A DNA stretch of 64,000 nt from Halorubrum amylolyticum (GTDB lineage: Archaea > Halobacteriota > Halobacteria > Halobacteriales > Haloferacaceae): contig NZ_SDJP01000003.1 in NCBI RefSeq assembly GCF_004114995.1, positions 148,001 through 212,000 on the forward strand, read 5' to 3'. A program made the position numbers and the translations under genes. Shown here piece by piece: positions 1-7,929 of this stretch. Each line of letters opens with the position of its first letter. The stretch's first letter is position 1. The notes beneath the pieces were generated by a model. It was not told the origin of the DNA. It searched no databases and saw nothing but the letters and a program-made list of their open reading frames with translations.

Positions 1-354
1 GCGGCCGCGGACGCGCGCGAGTGGAGCCGCCACGTCGGCGTCGTCGCCAACGACGCGGACGCGGTCGAGCGGTTCGTCGGCGAGGCCGGGATCGAGAACG
101 ACTACGCGCTCCGGAACTGGGACAAGTGGGGGACGCTCGGCGACATCTACGAGGAGAGCGACGCCCCGCGGGCGGTGTTCGTCGGCACGTCGGCCGCGAA
201 CCGGCGCGTCGCGACCCACGTCGGCTTCGAGTACCGGCCGATCGACGAGGCGGCGGAGAAGGCGGGATGGGATCTCTCTGACCCCGAGCGCGCGTCGAGC
301 GAGTCGGGACTCGTCAGTCGGCTGTGGCGGTCGGTGACGGAGCGACTCGGTTGA
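1..354 (+). CDS. C-terminal part of an unidentified haloarchaeal protein
   Basis: An open frame enters from the left edge and stops with TGA at 352-354, giving 117 residues without a start. It is acidic, with a Trp-rich middle (NWDKWGTLGDIYEES), a hydrophobic strand AVFVG and a tail ending in SLVSRLWRSVTERLG-like amphipathic sequence. The pattern (strand, 'VGT', then 'HVGFEYRPIDEAAEKAGW') reminds me of small haloarchaeal families of unknown role such as DUF7124, but that is only recall. Codon use is typical of the genome, so the frame is probably real. No function is proposed. Confidence 0.7.
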   Translation, partial: AAADAREWSRHVGVVANDADAVERFVGEAGIENDYALRNWDKWGTLGDIYEESDAPRAVFVGTSAANRRVATHVGFEYRPIDEAAEKAGWDLSDPERASSESGLVSRLWRSVTERLG

Positions 355-401
355 GCGGTCGGCGACAACGCGGCGAGAGAAGGCCGGAGAACGGCGGCTC
401 G

Positions 402-563
402 CTATCGTTCCAGTTCGACGGTCAGATCGGTCGCGATCCACGCGTCCGTGTTCCCCTCCTCGGTGAAGACTGTGCGGTCGGGCGAGCAGCGGCTCGCCTC
501 GACCGTCGGGCGCGCGTCCGACGGCTCCTCGACCTCGCGTTCGATCCGGTCCCCAGCTGTCAT
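402..563 (-). CDS. small haloarchaeal protein, 53 aa
   Basis: An ATG (561-563) to TAG (402-404) frame of 53 codons lies between two converging larger genes. The product is acidic and ends with the pattern CSPDRTVFTEEGNTDAWIATD. This 'Cys, aromatic, Asn, Trp-Ile, Asp/Thr' layout is common to short haloarchaeal proteins of the DUF7331 kind, which have unknown roles. The family is an inference from layout. The high GC makes chance frames common, but the start, codon use and C-terminal pattern all support a gene. Confidence 0.55.
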   Translation of the reverse strand: MTAGDRIEREVEEPSDARPTVEASRCSPDRTVFTEEGNTDAWIATDLTVELER

Positions 564-703
564 TACCAGACCGTCAGGGGTGCGGTGGGTTATAGGTTTC
601 GGTCGGCCTAAAGCGTCGTGAAACCGACCGAGGCCGTTTCGGCGGCGGCGAGCTAGGCGGGGGATCGGATCCCCTTAGCCCGTGCCGACCGTCATCGGAG
701 ACG

Positions 704-1804
704 ATGCCGGATTCGCTTTTCACTCCGTTCACGCTGCGCGACACCGAGTTCCGCAACCGCGTCATGTTGTCGCCGATGTGCCAGTACTCCGCGGACGACG
801 GGTTCGCGAACGACTGGCACCGGGTCCATCTCGGTTCTCGCGCCGCCGGCGGTGCCGGGGTCGTGATGACCGAGGCGACCGCGGTCGAGTCGCGCGGCCG
901 CATCACGCCGGGCTGTCTGGGGATCTGGTCCGACGAGCACGCCGAGGCGATCGAGCCGATCGTCGAGTTTGTCGAGTCGCAGGGCGCAACGCCCGGGATC
1001 CAGCTCGCCCACGCCGGGCGGAAGGGCTCGCACAGCCCGCCGGCCGAGGGCGGCGCCCCGATCCCCGCGGAGCGCGAGCGAGGCTGGGAGACGGTGTCGG
1101 CGACCGACGCGCCGTACCCCGATTCGGACGCTTCCGAGGACGAGCCGGCGGCGACCCGCCGGCTGGACGGCGAGGGGATCGACGAGGTGATCGACGCGTT
1201 CGCGGCCGCCGCGGAGCGCTCGCGCGAGATCGGCTTCGAGGTCGCGGAGGTCCACGCGGCCCACGGCTACCTGCTCCACCAGTTCCTCTCGCCGGTCACC
1301 AACGACCGCGACGACGAGTACGGCGGGAGCTTCGAGAACCGGACCCGCCTCGTCCGCGAGGTCGTCGCGGCCGTCCGCGAGGTCTGGCCTGACGACAAGC
1401 CGGTCTTCGTCCGGATCTCCGCGACCGACTGGCTCCCCGACCGCGACTCGTGGGACGTGGACGACTCCGTGCGGCTGGCCCCCGTGCTCGCCGAGGCCGG
1501 CGCCGACCTGATCGACGTCTCCGGTGGCGGAATTCATCCGGATCAGCAGCTTCCGGGCGCGGGGCCGGGGTATCAGGTGCCGTACGCCGAGGCGATCCGC
1601 GAGGGGACCGACGTGCCGGTCGCCGCGGTCGGGAAGATCACGGAACCGACTCACGCCGACGCCCTCGTCCGGAACGAGCGGGCCGACCTCGTCGCGCTCG
1701 GCCGCGAGATGCTCCGACATCCGTACTGGCCGCTGGAGGCCGCCCACGAGCTCGGCGCGGACGCCGACTGGCCGGTGCAGTACCGGCGCGGTCGGTTCGA
1801 CTGA
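704..1804 (+). CDS. Old Yellow Enzyme family NADH:flavin oxidoreductase (YqjM/NamA-like)
   Basis: A 366-residue FMN TIM-barrel protein of full family length. It is predicted to reduce activated C=C bonds (enones, quinones) with NAD(P)H in the cytoplasm. Visible signatures are SPMCQYS at residues 23-29, with the Cys26 and Tyr28 that are typical of the YqjM-type class; HAGRKG at 103-108; the substrate-binding His pair HAAH at 184-187 followed by GYLLHQFLSP; and the C-terminal flavin phosphate region ending LGREMLRHPYWP. The start is the ATG just after the spacing expected for a leaderless transcript. The gene stands alone between a convergent small gene and a same-strand acetyltransferase. The physiological substrate cannot be told from sequence. 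Confidence 0.92.
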   Translation: MPDSLFTPFTLRDTEFRNRVMLSPMCQYSADDGFANDWHRVHLGSRAAGGAGVVMTEATAVESRGRITPGCLGIWSDEHAEAIEPIVEFVESQGATPGIQLAHAGRKGSHSPPAEGGAPIPAERERGWETVSATDAPYPDSDASEDEPAATRRLDGEGIDEVIDAFAAAAERSREIGFEVAEVHAAHGYLLHQFLSPVTNDRDDEYGGSFENRTRLVREVVAAVREVWPDDKPVFVRISATDWLPDRDSWDVDDSVRLAPVLAEAGADLIDVSGGGIHPDQQLPGAGPGYQVPYAEAIREGTDVPVAAVGKITEPTHADALVRNERADLVALGREMLRHPYWPLEAAHELGADADWPVQYRRGRFD

Positions 1805-1846
1805 GGCTGGTCACGAGGACGACACCTCCTCGCACGCTCTGGGAAG

Positions 1847-1853
1847 ATTTATT
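1847..1853 (+). promoter_or_regulatory. TATA-like box of the Eis-like gene
   Basis: The sequence ATTTATT is centred 27 nt before the ATG at 1877, the spacing expected for a leaderless haloarchaeal transcript. It stands out from the surrounding GC-rich DNA. Confidence 0.6.
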
Positions 1854-1876
1854 CGGCTCCCGCGAGCCGACCGCGT

Positions 1877-3100
1877 ATGGAGTACCGACCGTTCCCCGGC
1901 GACCGCGGCGACGAGTTCGGCGCGTTCATGCGGTACGCGTTCTCCCCGATCGAGGCCCCGTCCGACCCCGAGGCGGCGGGCGATCACGACACCATTGCCG
2001 ACAGGCGGGGGCTGTTCGACGGCGACGACCCGGTCGCGGTCTGCGCGCACCACTACCTTTCGCTCCGGATCCGCGGCGCCGACCGCGAGGTCGCTGGGCT
2101 CTCCTCGGTCGCGTCCCCGCCGGAACACCGCCGGCAGGGGAACGTCGGCCGCATGCTCCGGGAGTCGCTGGCGGAGTACCGCGAGCGCGGCGTGTTCGTC
2201 TCGACGCTGTGGCCCTTCGAGTACCCGTTCTACGCCGGCTACGGCTGGGCGACCGCGAGCCTCTACCGCCGCCTGACCGCGCCGCCGGCCGCACTGGGGT
2301 TCGTCGACGACCTTATCGCGACCGACGGCGACGACGCCGGGCGCTTCCGCCGGCTCGGCGAGGACGACTACCCGGCGGTGCGGCCCGTCCTCGCGGCGAT
2401 GGCGGACCGCTACGACCTGACGATGAACTGGACCGAGGAGTGGTGGCGCGAGCGCGCGCTTCAGGGATGGAAGACCGACCCGTTCGTCTACGGCTGGGAG
2501 CGCGACGGCGAGCTCCGGGCCGTCTGCGCGTACAGCTTCCACGACGATCCGGAGGCGGACGACCCGGTCCTGCGCGTCACCGACGTCGCCGTCGCGGACG
2601 ACGAGGCGTGGTTCCAGCTGCTGCGCTTCTTCCGCAACCACGACTCGCAGGTCGACGAGGTACAGATCCGCGCCCCGCCGGACGCGCCCCTGCTCGACCT
2701 CGTCGACGACCCGCGCGCCGTCGACTGCGAGGTCCGAACCGGCCCGATGGTCCGGCTCGTCGACGTCGCCGCCGCGCTCGAATCGCTCGCGCCCGACCCG
2801 GCGGTCGAAACCGCGTTCTCGCTCGCGGTCGACGACCCGCTCGTCGACTGGAACGACCGGACGTTCGGGGTCGAAGTCGGCGATGGATCGGTAGCGGTCG
2901 AGCCGGCGGACGACGGCGAGGGGACGGAGGGGACCGCGGACGCCGCGGTCGACGTCGGCGCGCTCTCGCAGCTGTACGTCGGATACCGGTCGGCCGACGA
3001 CGCGGTTCGGGGCGGCGGACTCGCGGTCGATTCCGCGACCGCCGACGACCTCCGCGCGCTGTTCCCGCCGCGGACGACGCACCTGCGCGAGGGGTTCTGA
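1877..3100 (+). CDS. Eis-like GNAT N-acetyltransferase with C-terminal SCP2-like domain
   Basis: The 407-residue product has the three-part plan of the Eis family: an N-terminal GNAT domain, a second degenerate GNAT domain and a C-terminal sterol-carrier-like domain. The acetyl-CoA pyrophosphate loop is seen as EHRRQGNVGRML near residues 85-96. The Tyr-rich stretch YPFYAGYGW lies where Eis has its catalytic tyrosine. The chain ends in Phe; in Mycobacterium Eis the C-terminal Phe carboxylate takes part in catalysis. The likely reaction is acetylation of amines on small molecules or proteins from acetyl-CoA. The natural substrate in haloarchaea is unknown. Confidence 0.85.
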   Translation: MEYRPFPGDRGDEFGAFMRYAFSPIEAPSDPEAAGDHDTIADRRGLFDGDDPVAVCAHHYLSLRIRGADREVAGLSSVASPPEHRRQGNVGRMLRESLAEYRERGVFVSTLWPFEYPFYAGYGWATASLYRRLTAPPAALGFVDDLIATDGDDAGRFRRLGEDDYPAVRPVLAAMADRYDLTMNWTEEWWRERALQGWKTDPFVYGWERDGELRAVCAYSFHDDPEADDPVLRVTDVAVADDEAWFQLLRFFRNHDSQVDEVQIRAPPDAPLLDLVDDPRAVDCEVRTGPMVRLVDVAAALESLAPDPAVETAFSLAVDDPLVDWNDRTFGVEVGDGSVAVEPADDGEGTEGTADAAVDVGALSQLYVGYRSADDAVRGGGLAVDSATADDLRALFPPRTTHLREGF

Positions 3101-3139
3101 GGCGCTCCGCCCGGAACCGCTTCCGCGACCCGGCAGGGC

Positions 3140-3146
3140 TTTTTAT
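3140..3146 (+). promoter_or_regulatory. TATA-like box of the DUF7547-like gene
   Basis: TTTTTAT is centred 27 nt before the ATG at 3170, as for a leaderless transcript. Confidence 0.6.
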
Positions 3147-3169
3147 CCGCGGACCGCCTACGACGCGGC

Positions 3170-4060
3170 ATGAGTTCCCGCGATCCACGCGACGACGACT
3201 TCGAGGAGCGGCTCGACGAGCTCGAGGACGTGCTGAGCGAGCTCCGCGCCGACCTCCGCGAGACTGAGCGGGACCGCCGCGGTCCCCCGCGACCGCCACG
3301 GCTCTCCGAGCTCGTTCGGTTCACCGAGCAGTACACCATCCCGACGCTGATCGCCCTCCTCGAAACGACGATCAAGTCGCTCGAACTGGTGCAGGGGACG
3401 CTCCGGCTCGCCGACCCCGGCCGGAGCCTCGACGAGGCGGGCTCGGCGACCGACCGCCTCGGCGAGGTGCGAGACGGCGCGAGCGCCGGGCTCTCGCGGT
3501 CGCTCTCGGAGCTACGCACGGCGCTCTCTGAGGCCGACCTCCCGGAGGAGGCCGCCTCGCGGTCGATAATCGAGGACGCGCGCGACCTCACGGCGGAGAT
3601 CGAAGCCCGGATAGACGAGGGGCGCCGCGAGGCCGACGCGACCCGGCGCGGGCGACGCGATCAACGCGATCGACTCGACGGTCGAAGTGACGACAGACGA
3701 GACGAAACCCGAACCACCAGCGAAGCGACCGACGACGACCCCGCCGACCGCGGCGTCCGGATCGACGTGACCGATCCGGACGCGAGCTCGGAGGAAGACC
3801 GCGACGAGGACGGGGACGCGGACGACCCGGACGAGCCCGCGCCCGAGGTCGACGTCGAGTCGGAGCTGGAGTCGATCAAGCGTCAGCTCGGCGACGACGA
3901 GGCGGACGCGGCGGCCGCGGCCGGCGATGAGACGGCGAACGCCGGAGACGCGGCGGCTGACGCCGACGCGGACTCGGCCGGGGACGGCAGTTCGGCCGGC
4001 GACGGGGAAGAGGACGAACCGGCCGCCGGAGATGACGACGACGACCGCGACTCGGCCTGA
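3170..4060 (+). CDS. acidic coiled-coil protein (DUF7547-like)
   Basis: The 296-residue product begins with a charged coiled coil (about residues 5-45, heptad-like EERLDELEDVLSELRADL). A conserved amphipathic block follows near 50-80 (LVRFTEQYTIPTLIALLE). The rest is an Arg/Asp-rich middle and a very acidic, Ala/Asp/Glu low-complexity tail from about 190. I recall the N-terminal block from the haloarchaeal family DUF7547. There is no predicted membrane segment and no catalytic motif. The acidic tail is probably disordered. Function unknown. Confidence 0.75.
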   Translation: MSSRDPRDDDFEERLDELEDVLSELRADLRETERDRRGPPRPPRLSELVRFTEQYTIPTLIALLETTIKSLELVQGTLRLADPGRSLDEAGSATDRLGEVRDGASAGLSRSLSELRTALSEADLPEEAASRSIIEDARDLTAEIEARIDEGRREADATRRGRRDQRDRLDGRSDDRRDETRTTSEATDDDPADRGVRIDVTDPDASSEEDRDEDGDADDPDEPAPEVDVESELESIKRQLGDDEADAAAAAGDETANAGDAAADADADSAGDGSSAGDGEEDEPAAGDDDDDRDSA

Positions 4061-4091
4061 TCCGCTCCCCGACGGCCCGCCAGCCGGACGC

Positions 4092-4841
4092 TCAGAAGTC
4101 GACGCCGAGCCGCTCCGCGATTCGCTCGGCCGAGTCGAGGAGGAGCGTCTCGTCGTCGGTGAACACCTCCAACGCGACCGTTCCGTCGAAGCCGCCGAGT
4201 TCCGACTCCACGAGTCCGTAGTCGACCTCGCCGGCCCCCACGGGGAGGTGGGTGTCGCCGCGGCGGCGCACGTCGTGGCAGTGGAGATGGGAGACCCGGT
4301 CGCCGTGGCTCCGGAGGAACCGCTGTATCGCCTTGTTGTCGCCCTCCATGTACGCGTGCCCCACGTCGAAGCAGATCGGGGTGTCCGTCTCCCGCGCGAG
4401 GTCGCCGAGGACGGAGAGCTGGAGCCCCGCGTGCTGGTGGCCGACGTTCTCGACGACGACCTCGACGCCCGCCTCGCGGCCGGCGTCGGCGACCCGTCGG
4501 AGCTGGTCGGCGGCCGTCTCCCGGAACTCGATGTCGTCGCGGTCGGCGGAGGTGGCGTGGAGGACGGCCTTCTCCGCGCCCAGGTCGCCGGCCGCCGCTA
4601 GGAGCCGGCGCTGGTAGTCGACGATCGCGTCGTTGACCTCGGGGACGTAGCTGGCCAGCCGCTGGCTGTACGGGAGATGGACGACGAGGTCGCGGCCGGC
4701 GAGCGCGTCCGCGAGTCGTTCGGGGTCGACCTCGCCGGGCACGAGCGTCGGTTCGCCGACCCCGAGCTCGCAGAAGTCGAACCGCGCGGGCGACGCCGCG
4801 AGTCGGTCGAGGTCGTCGCCGACGGTGAGACCGATGTCCAT
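4092..4841 (-). CDS. sugar phosphate isomerase/epimerase-like TIM barrel
   Basis: A 249-residue member of the xylose isomerase-like/AP endonuclease 2 superfamily. Putative divalent-metal ligands lie in order: VENVGHQH (Glu, middle), CFDVGHAYM (Asp, His), HLHCHDVRRRGDTH (His) and ALEVFTD (Glu). These are the usual positions in this fold. The reaction could be sugar-phosphate epimerisation or hydrolysis of a related substrate, and the sequence does not decide. The ATG at 4839-4841 has a TATAAAT box 29 nt upstream on the reverse strand. The stop lies 31 nt from the convergent neighbour. Confidence 0.8.
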   Translation of the reverse strand: MDIGLTVGDDLDRLAASPARFDFCELGVGEPTLVPGEVDPERLADALAGRDLVVHLPYSQRLASYVPEVNDAIVDYQRRLLAAAGDLGAEKAVLHATSADRDDIEFRETAADQLRRVADAGREAGVEVVVENVGHQHAGLQLSVLGDLARETDTPICFDVGHAYMEGDNKAIQRFLRSHGDRVSHLHCHDVRRRGDTHLPVGAGEVDYGLVESELGGFDGTVALEVFTDDETLLLDSAERIAERLGVDF

Positions 4842-4866
4842 GTCGGCGGTGGGTGCGGCGGGTTTG

Positions 4867-4873
4867 TATAAAT
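4867..4873 (-). promoter_or_regulatory. TATA-like box of the sugar-isomerase-like gene
   Basis: On the reverse strand this reads ATTTATA, centred 29 nt upstream of the ATG at 4841. It fits a leaderless or near-leaderless transcript. Confidence 0.6.
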
Positions 4874-4963
4874 GGTGCCGTCGGGTTGGTGGCTCCGTTA
4901 CGATCCGGTTGATCGTTTTCGATATCTCAATCGCCTAGTACAGCGGTGGTCGTATTCGTGATA

Positions 4964-4974
4964 GTTTCCTACTG
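4964..4974. repeat. left arm of 11-bp inverted repeat bounding a low-GC cassette
   Basis: GTTTCCTACTG here is the exact reverse complement of 6817-6827. The two arms enclose both genes of the AT-rich cassette, and base composition shifts at about the same points. No transposase lies inside. Confidence 0.55.
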
Positions 4975-4983
4975 GTGACTACT

Positions 4984-4993
4984 CTGAATTCAG
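4984..4993. promoter_or_regulatory. palindromic operator candidate upstream of the cassette
   Basis: CTGAATTCAG is a perfect 10-bp palindrome about 20 nt before a TATA-like stretch (AATTATTTT, 5011-5019). It sits where a repressor would block the basal machinery. The same 10-mer recurs inside the first gene at 5282-5291. Confidence 0.4.
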
Positions 4994-5010
4994 GAAGTAG
5001 TTACAACGCC

Positions 5011-5019
5011 AATTATTTT
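5011..5019 (+). promoter_or_regulatory. TATA-like box of the two-gene cassette
   Basis: AATTATTTT lies about 36 nt before the ATG at 5051. A transcript would have a leader of roughly 10 nt. This argues against the alternative TTG start at 5018, which falls inside the box. Confidence 0.45.
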
Positions 5020-5050
5020 GTACTCTGATTCTATAGGCCGAGTAAGACAA

Positions 5051-5983
5051 ATGTCTGAGTCGCCACCGGCGGATGATGGCCTCGGTGATTTAGGGCCGCC
5101 GGAGTATCTTCTGTATCGGGTGGCTGCGGAACGTCACGAACAGGACGGTCGTGAGACAGGGCGGACCCGTATCCACAAACTTTGCTGTTTAGCTGATCGG
5201 CTGTTAGCGCAAGAATACGACCGGGAAGTCGGTCTGCCGAAGTATTGGTACAAGTACGGCCGTACCATCTCCGAAGCTCATCTGAATTCAGCAGTCACGT
5301 ACAGGCCCAACGCGAATCACTTCGGTGGACAAGCGTACTATCCGGCCGACCAAGTCAGCGAATCCGACTTTGACCACCTGTCGGAAGACCTCAAAGACGA
5401 CATCTACAACGCGGTTCAGTCCATAGTCACTGAACACGGCAACAAAACAGCCGAGGAACTGGAAGAGTACCAGTACCAGAACTTTGCGCCTGACGGTTTC
5501 GTTATCGCATATGCTGATTTGCGGTGGTACTTAAACACGATTTCGCAAGACGAAGGTCAGCGCAGGCTGAGCCAATTCGTCGCCCCCGATGAAAAGACCC
5601 GCATCGAAGAACTCCTAGATGAGATGCTGGCAAACTTCGACGAGGAGCGTTACTCGGAAATCCACGATCTTTACCTTAATTGGGACGACACGATGCGCCT
5701 GTTGGTCGATATCGGTCGAAGCCCGAGGGAACTCCATGACTTCACAGAAACCTTCATCGAGGGAGCCGCACGAATCATTCTCCGCTTTGAGGAGCATTCG
5801 AATATTGATTCGGAGGCGCTTGAAGACTGGCGTGAAGAAAAGGAAAAAGTTCGCAGTGATCTCCAGAACCGGGTAACACAGAAGCGGAAGAAAGCCCTCT
5901 CAGAAAGACAATCTACCTCGGCTTTGGACAGCATCGCTGATTCGTACAATACGGCTATTTCTGAGGAGCTGGACAAGCTATAG
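5051..5983 (+). CDS. unknown protein, upstream partner of a PIN-like protein (possible antitoxin)
   Basis: The 310-residue soluble product has no family I can name. Residues about 38-75 (RIHKLCCLADRLLAQEY, then KYWYKYGRTISEA) resemble in layout the KL-x-YLAD and YGP segments of Panacea/DUF4065 antitoxins, but this is a weak likeness. The C-terminal third is highly charged and probably coiled coil (EEKEKVRSDLQNRVTQKRKK). ATG 5051 was chosen over TTG 5018 because the latter overlaps the promoter. The next gene begins one base after this stop, so the two are surely co-transcribed. GC content and codon use (many AAA, GAA, TTT, ATT) differ sharply from the neighbours, which points to recent transfer. 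Confidence 0.75.
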   Translation: MSESPPADDGLGDLGPPEYLLYRVAAERHEQDGRETGRTRIHKLCCLADRLLAQEYDREVGLPKYWYKYGRTISEAHLNSAVTYRPNANHFGGQAYYPADQVSESDFDHLSEDLKDDIYNAVQSIVTEHGNKTAEELEEYQYQNFAPDGFVIAYADLRWYLNTISQDEGQRRLSQFVAPDEKTRIEELLDEMLANFDEERYSEIHDLYLNWDDTMRLLVDIGRSPRELHDFTETFIEGAARIILRFEEHSNIDSEALEDWREEKEKVRSDLQNRVTQKRKKALSERQSTSALDSIADSYNTAISEELDKL

Positions 5984-5984
5984 A

Positions 5985-6722
5985 ATGGCGGATAACGCCT
6001 TCCTCGATAAGGGAGTCATCCTCGGGTTCTGTTTCTTTACTGACCCTCATCACAGAGAATGTAGGAGGTACTTGTTTAGTGGCGAAACAGAATATTTCGC
6101 TACGGAACAGGTTGAGAATATTTTCCGAAATGCGAAGGACTCAATTATCGAAGAGCACCGCAGCGGGGTTCTCCGGAACATCCAACAGGTGAAGGTCAAT
6201 TACCAAGGGGAGCTAAGTGAGAGTGATATTGAGAAGATTCAGTCAGAAATTGACCGGGATGAAAATTCGGCATGGAGATATTTAGAGGATTTCTACGATG
6301 ATAAAGCCGGAAGAGGTGTCTACGAGGTCACTGATGAATTGCGGGAAGTGATTCGTGGAATAGAACAGCGAGCCGAGGCGCGAAGGGAGACGCTCTACTC
6401 GACGTTCCAAGGCTGGCTGAGGATTAGTTCGCACGAATCGGTACAGGACGAATTGACTCGACTCCGGGCTCAAGACGAGGAAGATTTCTGGATTGTGATC
6501 GATGCTCACGATGTCGCCGCAAATGTGCCGGGAGAAACGGAGCTAGCGACAACGAATCCAGCAGAGTTTGCTGATGACCAGATCAAAGAGGAAGTTTTGA
6601 GAGCAACTGCCATCAATAGTATCCAATTAGTATTTGTTTCGAGGGAATACTCGCCATCAGCACTCAGGAACAACCCCAGTGACGGCAGCGTCACAACGGA
6701 CGTATCTGGAGACGATACCTGA
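5985..6722 (+). CDS. PIN-like domain protein, probable RNase or toxin
   Basis: The 245-residue product shows the acidic pattern of PIN nucleases. FLDKGVILGF at residues 6-15 carries the first Asp, EQVENIF near 41-47 the conserved Glu, and FWIVIDAHDVAAN near 164-176 the third acidic cluster. The segment ELATTNPAEFAD with the following IQLVFVS resembles the last strand and the 'TTNPxEF' turn of these enzymes. Between them is a helical insertion of about 100 residues, longer than in VapC. It is translationally linked to the preceding gene (1-nt gap) and shares its low GC. A toxin-antitoxin or defence role is inferred from this pairing; the nuclease fold is better supported than the role. Confidence 0.72.
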   Translation: MADNAFLDKGVILGFCFFTDPHHRECRRYLFSGETEYFATEQVENIFRNAKDSIIEEHRSGVLRNIQQVKVNYQGELSESDIEKIQSEIDRDENSAWRYLEDFYDDKAGRGVYEVTDELREVIRGIEQRAEARRETLYSTFQGWLRISSHESVQDELTRLRAQDEEDFWIVIDAHDVAANVPGETELATTNPAEFADDQIKEEVLRATAINSIQLVFVSREYSPSALRNNPSDGSVTTDVSGDDT

Positions 6723-6816
6723 CCATTTCAAGCATCAAGTCCATAACGCACTCCCCCCCAGCGAATTTCGATGAGTAGAGAGAGCTAAGTACGCAAGCGC
6801 ATCCTCACGGCTGTCT

Positions 6817-6827
6817 CAGTAGGAAAC
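6817..6827. repeat. right arm of 11-bp inverted repeat bounding the low-GC cassette
   Basis: CAGTAGGAAAC is the exact reverse complement of 4964-4974. It lies 95 nt after the stop of the PIN-like gene and just before the terminator of metE2. Confidence 0.55.
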
Positions 6828-6833
6828 GGACTG

Positions 6834-6839
6834 AAAAAA
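6834..6839 (-). terminator. T-run terminator after metE2
   Basis: Six consecutive T on the reverse strand begin 17 nt after the metE2 stop, a typical archaeal intrinsic terminator. Confidence 0.5.
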
Positions 6840-6855
6840 TCTCAGCAGCGCCGAC

Positions 6856-7929
6856 TCAGTCGTCCGCGAGCGGGTTCTCGATATCGATTTCGCCGGCGTC
6901 GATCTCGGCTTCGACCTCGCGGACCGCGGTGACCATGTTCTCGGTCTTGCCGTACGCGATCTCGCGCGGAAGGAGCTTCAGCCCGCAGTCGGGCGAGATC
7001 GTGAGCTTCTCCGGGGGAACGACTCGCAGGCCCTGCCGGATGTTCTCTTTGATCTCCTCGACCGGCTCGACCTCGGCGGTGTGGGCGTCGACGACGCCGA
7101 GCGCGAGGTCGGGCTCGAACTCGGGGTCGGTGAACGTCGGGATCTGCTCGAAGTCGCCGTTACACAGCTCCACGTCGAACTCGTCGATCGGGTAGTCGTT
7201 GATCTCGGGGTAGATCCGCGAGTAGTCGCCGTAACAGACGTGGAGGCCGATCCGGACCTCCTCGTCGATGCCCGAGACGATGCGTTCGAGGGCCTCGCCG
7301 ACGATGGCGTGGTCCTCCGGCGTGGTCGCCAGCGCGGGCTCGTCGATCTGGATGTAGCGCGCGCCCGCCTCGACCAGCTTCTCGACCTCCTCGTTGACGA
7401 GGTCAGCGAGGTCGTAGACGAGCTCCTCGGTGGAGGGGTACGCCTCGTTGAACGCCCAGAACCCGAGCGTGTACGGCCCCGTGATCGGGACCTTGACGGG
7501 ACGCTCGGACACGTCGGAGGTGAACTCGAACTCGTCGACGAGCCACGGCTCCTCGTACGCGACCTCCTCGACCACGCTCGGCTTGTCGAAGTAGTTGTGG
7601 CCCCACACCTTCACGGGGCCGTTGAACTCGTAGCCGTCGATGCGGTCGGCGAAGAACTCCACCATCTCGTTGCGGCGCATCTCGCCGTCGACGACCGTGT
7701 CGAGCCCGGAACGCTCGTGCTCGTGGGTGATCAGGCGACAGGCGTCGTCGTGGGCCTCTTCGAGGTCCGACTCGTCGAACTTCGAGTCGGGGTCCTCGAC
7801 CAGCTCGTCGGCCCGGTTGAGCCACTTCGGCTTCGGGTACGAGCCGACGACGGTCGTCAGCAGGAACGCGTCGTTCGGGTGGTCGTGCGGGCGGAACTGT
7901 TCGCGGTTGGCTTCGGGGGTTCGGACCAT
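6856..7929 (-). CDS. metE2: methionine synthase, catalytic (C-terminal-type) subunit
   Basis: A 357-residue protein equal to the catalytic half of cobalamin-independent methionine synthase, which methylates homocysteine to methionine. The Zn ligands can be placed: His and Cys in GLHVCYGDY, a Glu in VELCNGDF and Cys in ISPDCGLKLLP. The homocysteine-binding start LLTTVVGSYPKP is also present. The ATG overlaps the stop of the upstream partner (TAATG), so translation is coupled. A longer in-frame extension to 8067 would run into the partner gene and was rejected. The methyl donor (a folate or a corrinoid protein) cannot be told from sequence. Confidence 0.9.
   Translation of the reverse strand: MVRTPEANREQFRPHDHPNDAFLLTTVVGSYPKPKWLNRADELVEDPDSKFDESDLEEAHDDACRLITHEHERSGLDTVVDGEMRRNEMVEFFADRIDGYEFNGPVKVWGHNYFDKPSVVEEVAYEEPWLVDEFEFTSDVSERPVKVPITGPYTLGFWAFNEAYPSTEELVYDLADLVNEEVEKLVEAGARYIQIDEPALATTPEDHAIVGEALERIVSGIDEEVRIGLHVCYGDYSRIYPEINDYPIDEFDVELCNGDFEQIPTFTDPEFEPDLALGVVDAHTAEVEPVEEIKENIRQGLRVVPPEKLTISPDCGLKLLPREIAYGKTENMVTAVREVEAEIDAGEIDIENPLADD

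Noticed and set aside
692..1747. Long reverse-strand frame opposite the Old Yellow Enzyme gene
   Set aside because: It mirrors a clear flavoenzyme gene; such long antisense frames are expected at this GC content.
5018..5050. TTG start that would lengthen the first cassette protein by 11 residues
   Set aside because: It lies within the TATA-like box and is a rare start; ATG 5051 fits the promoter.
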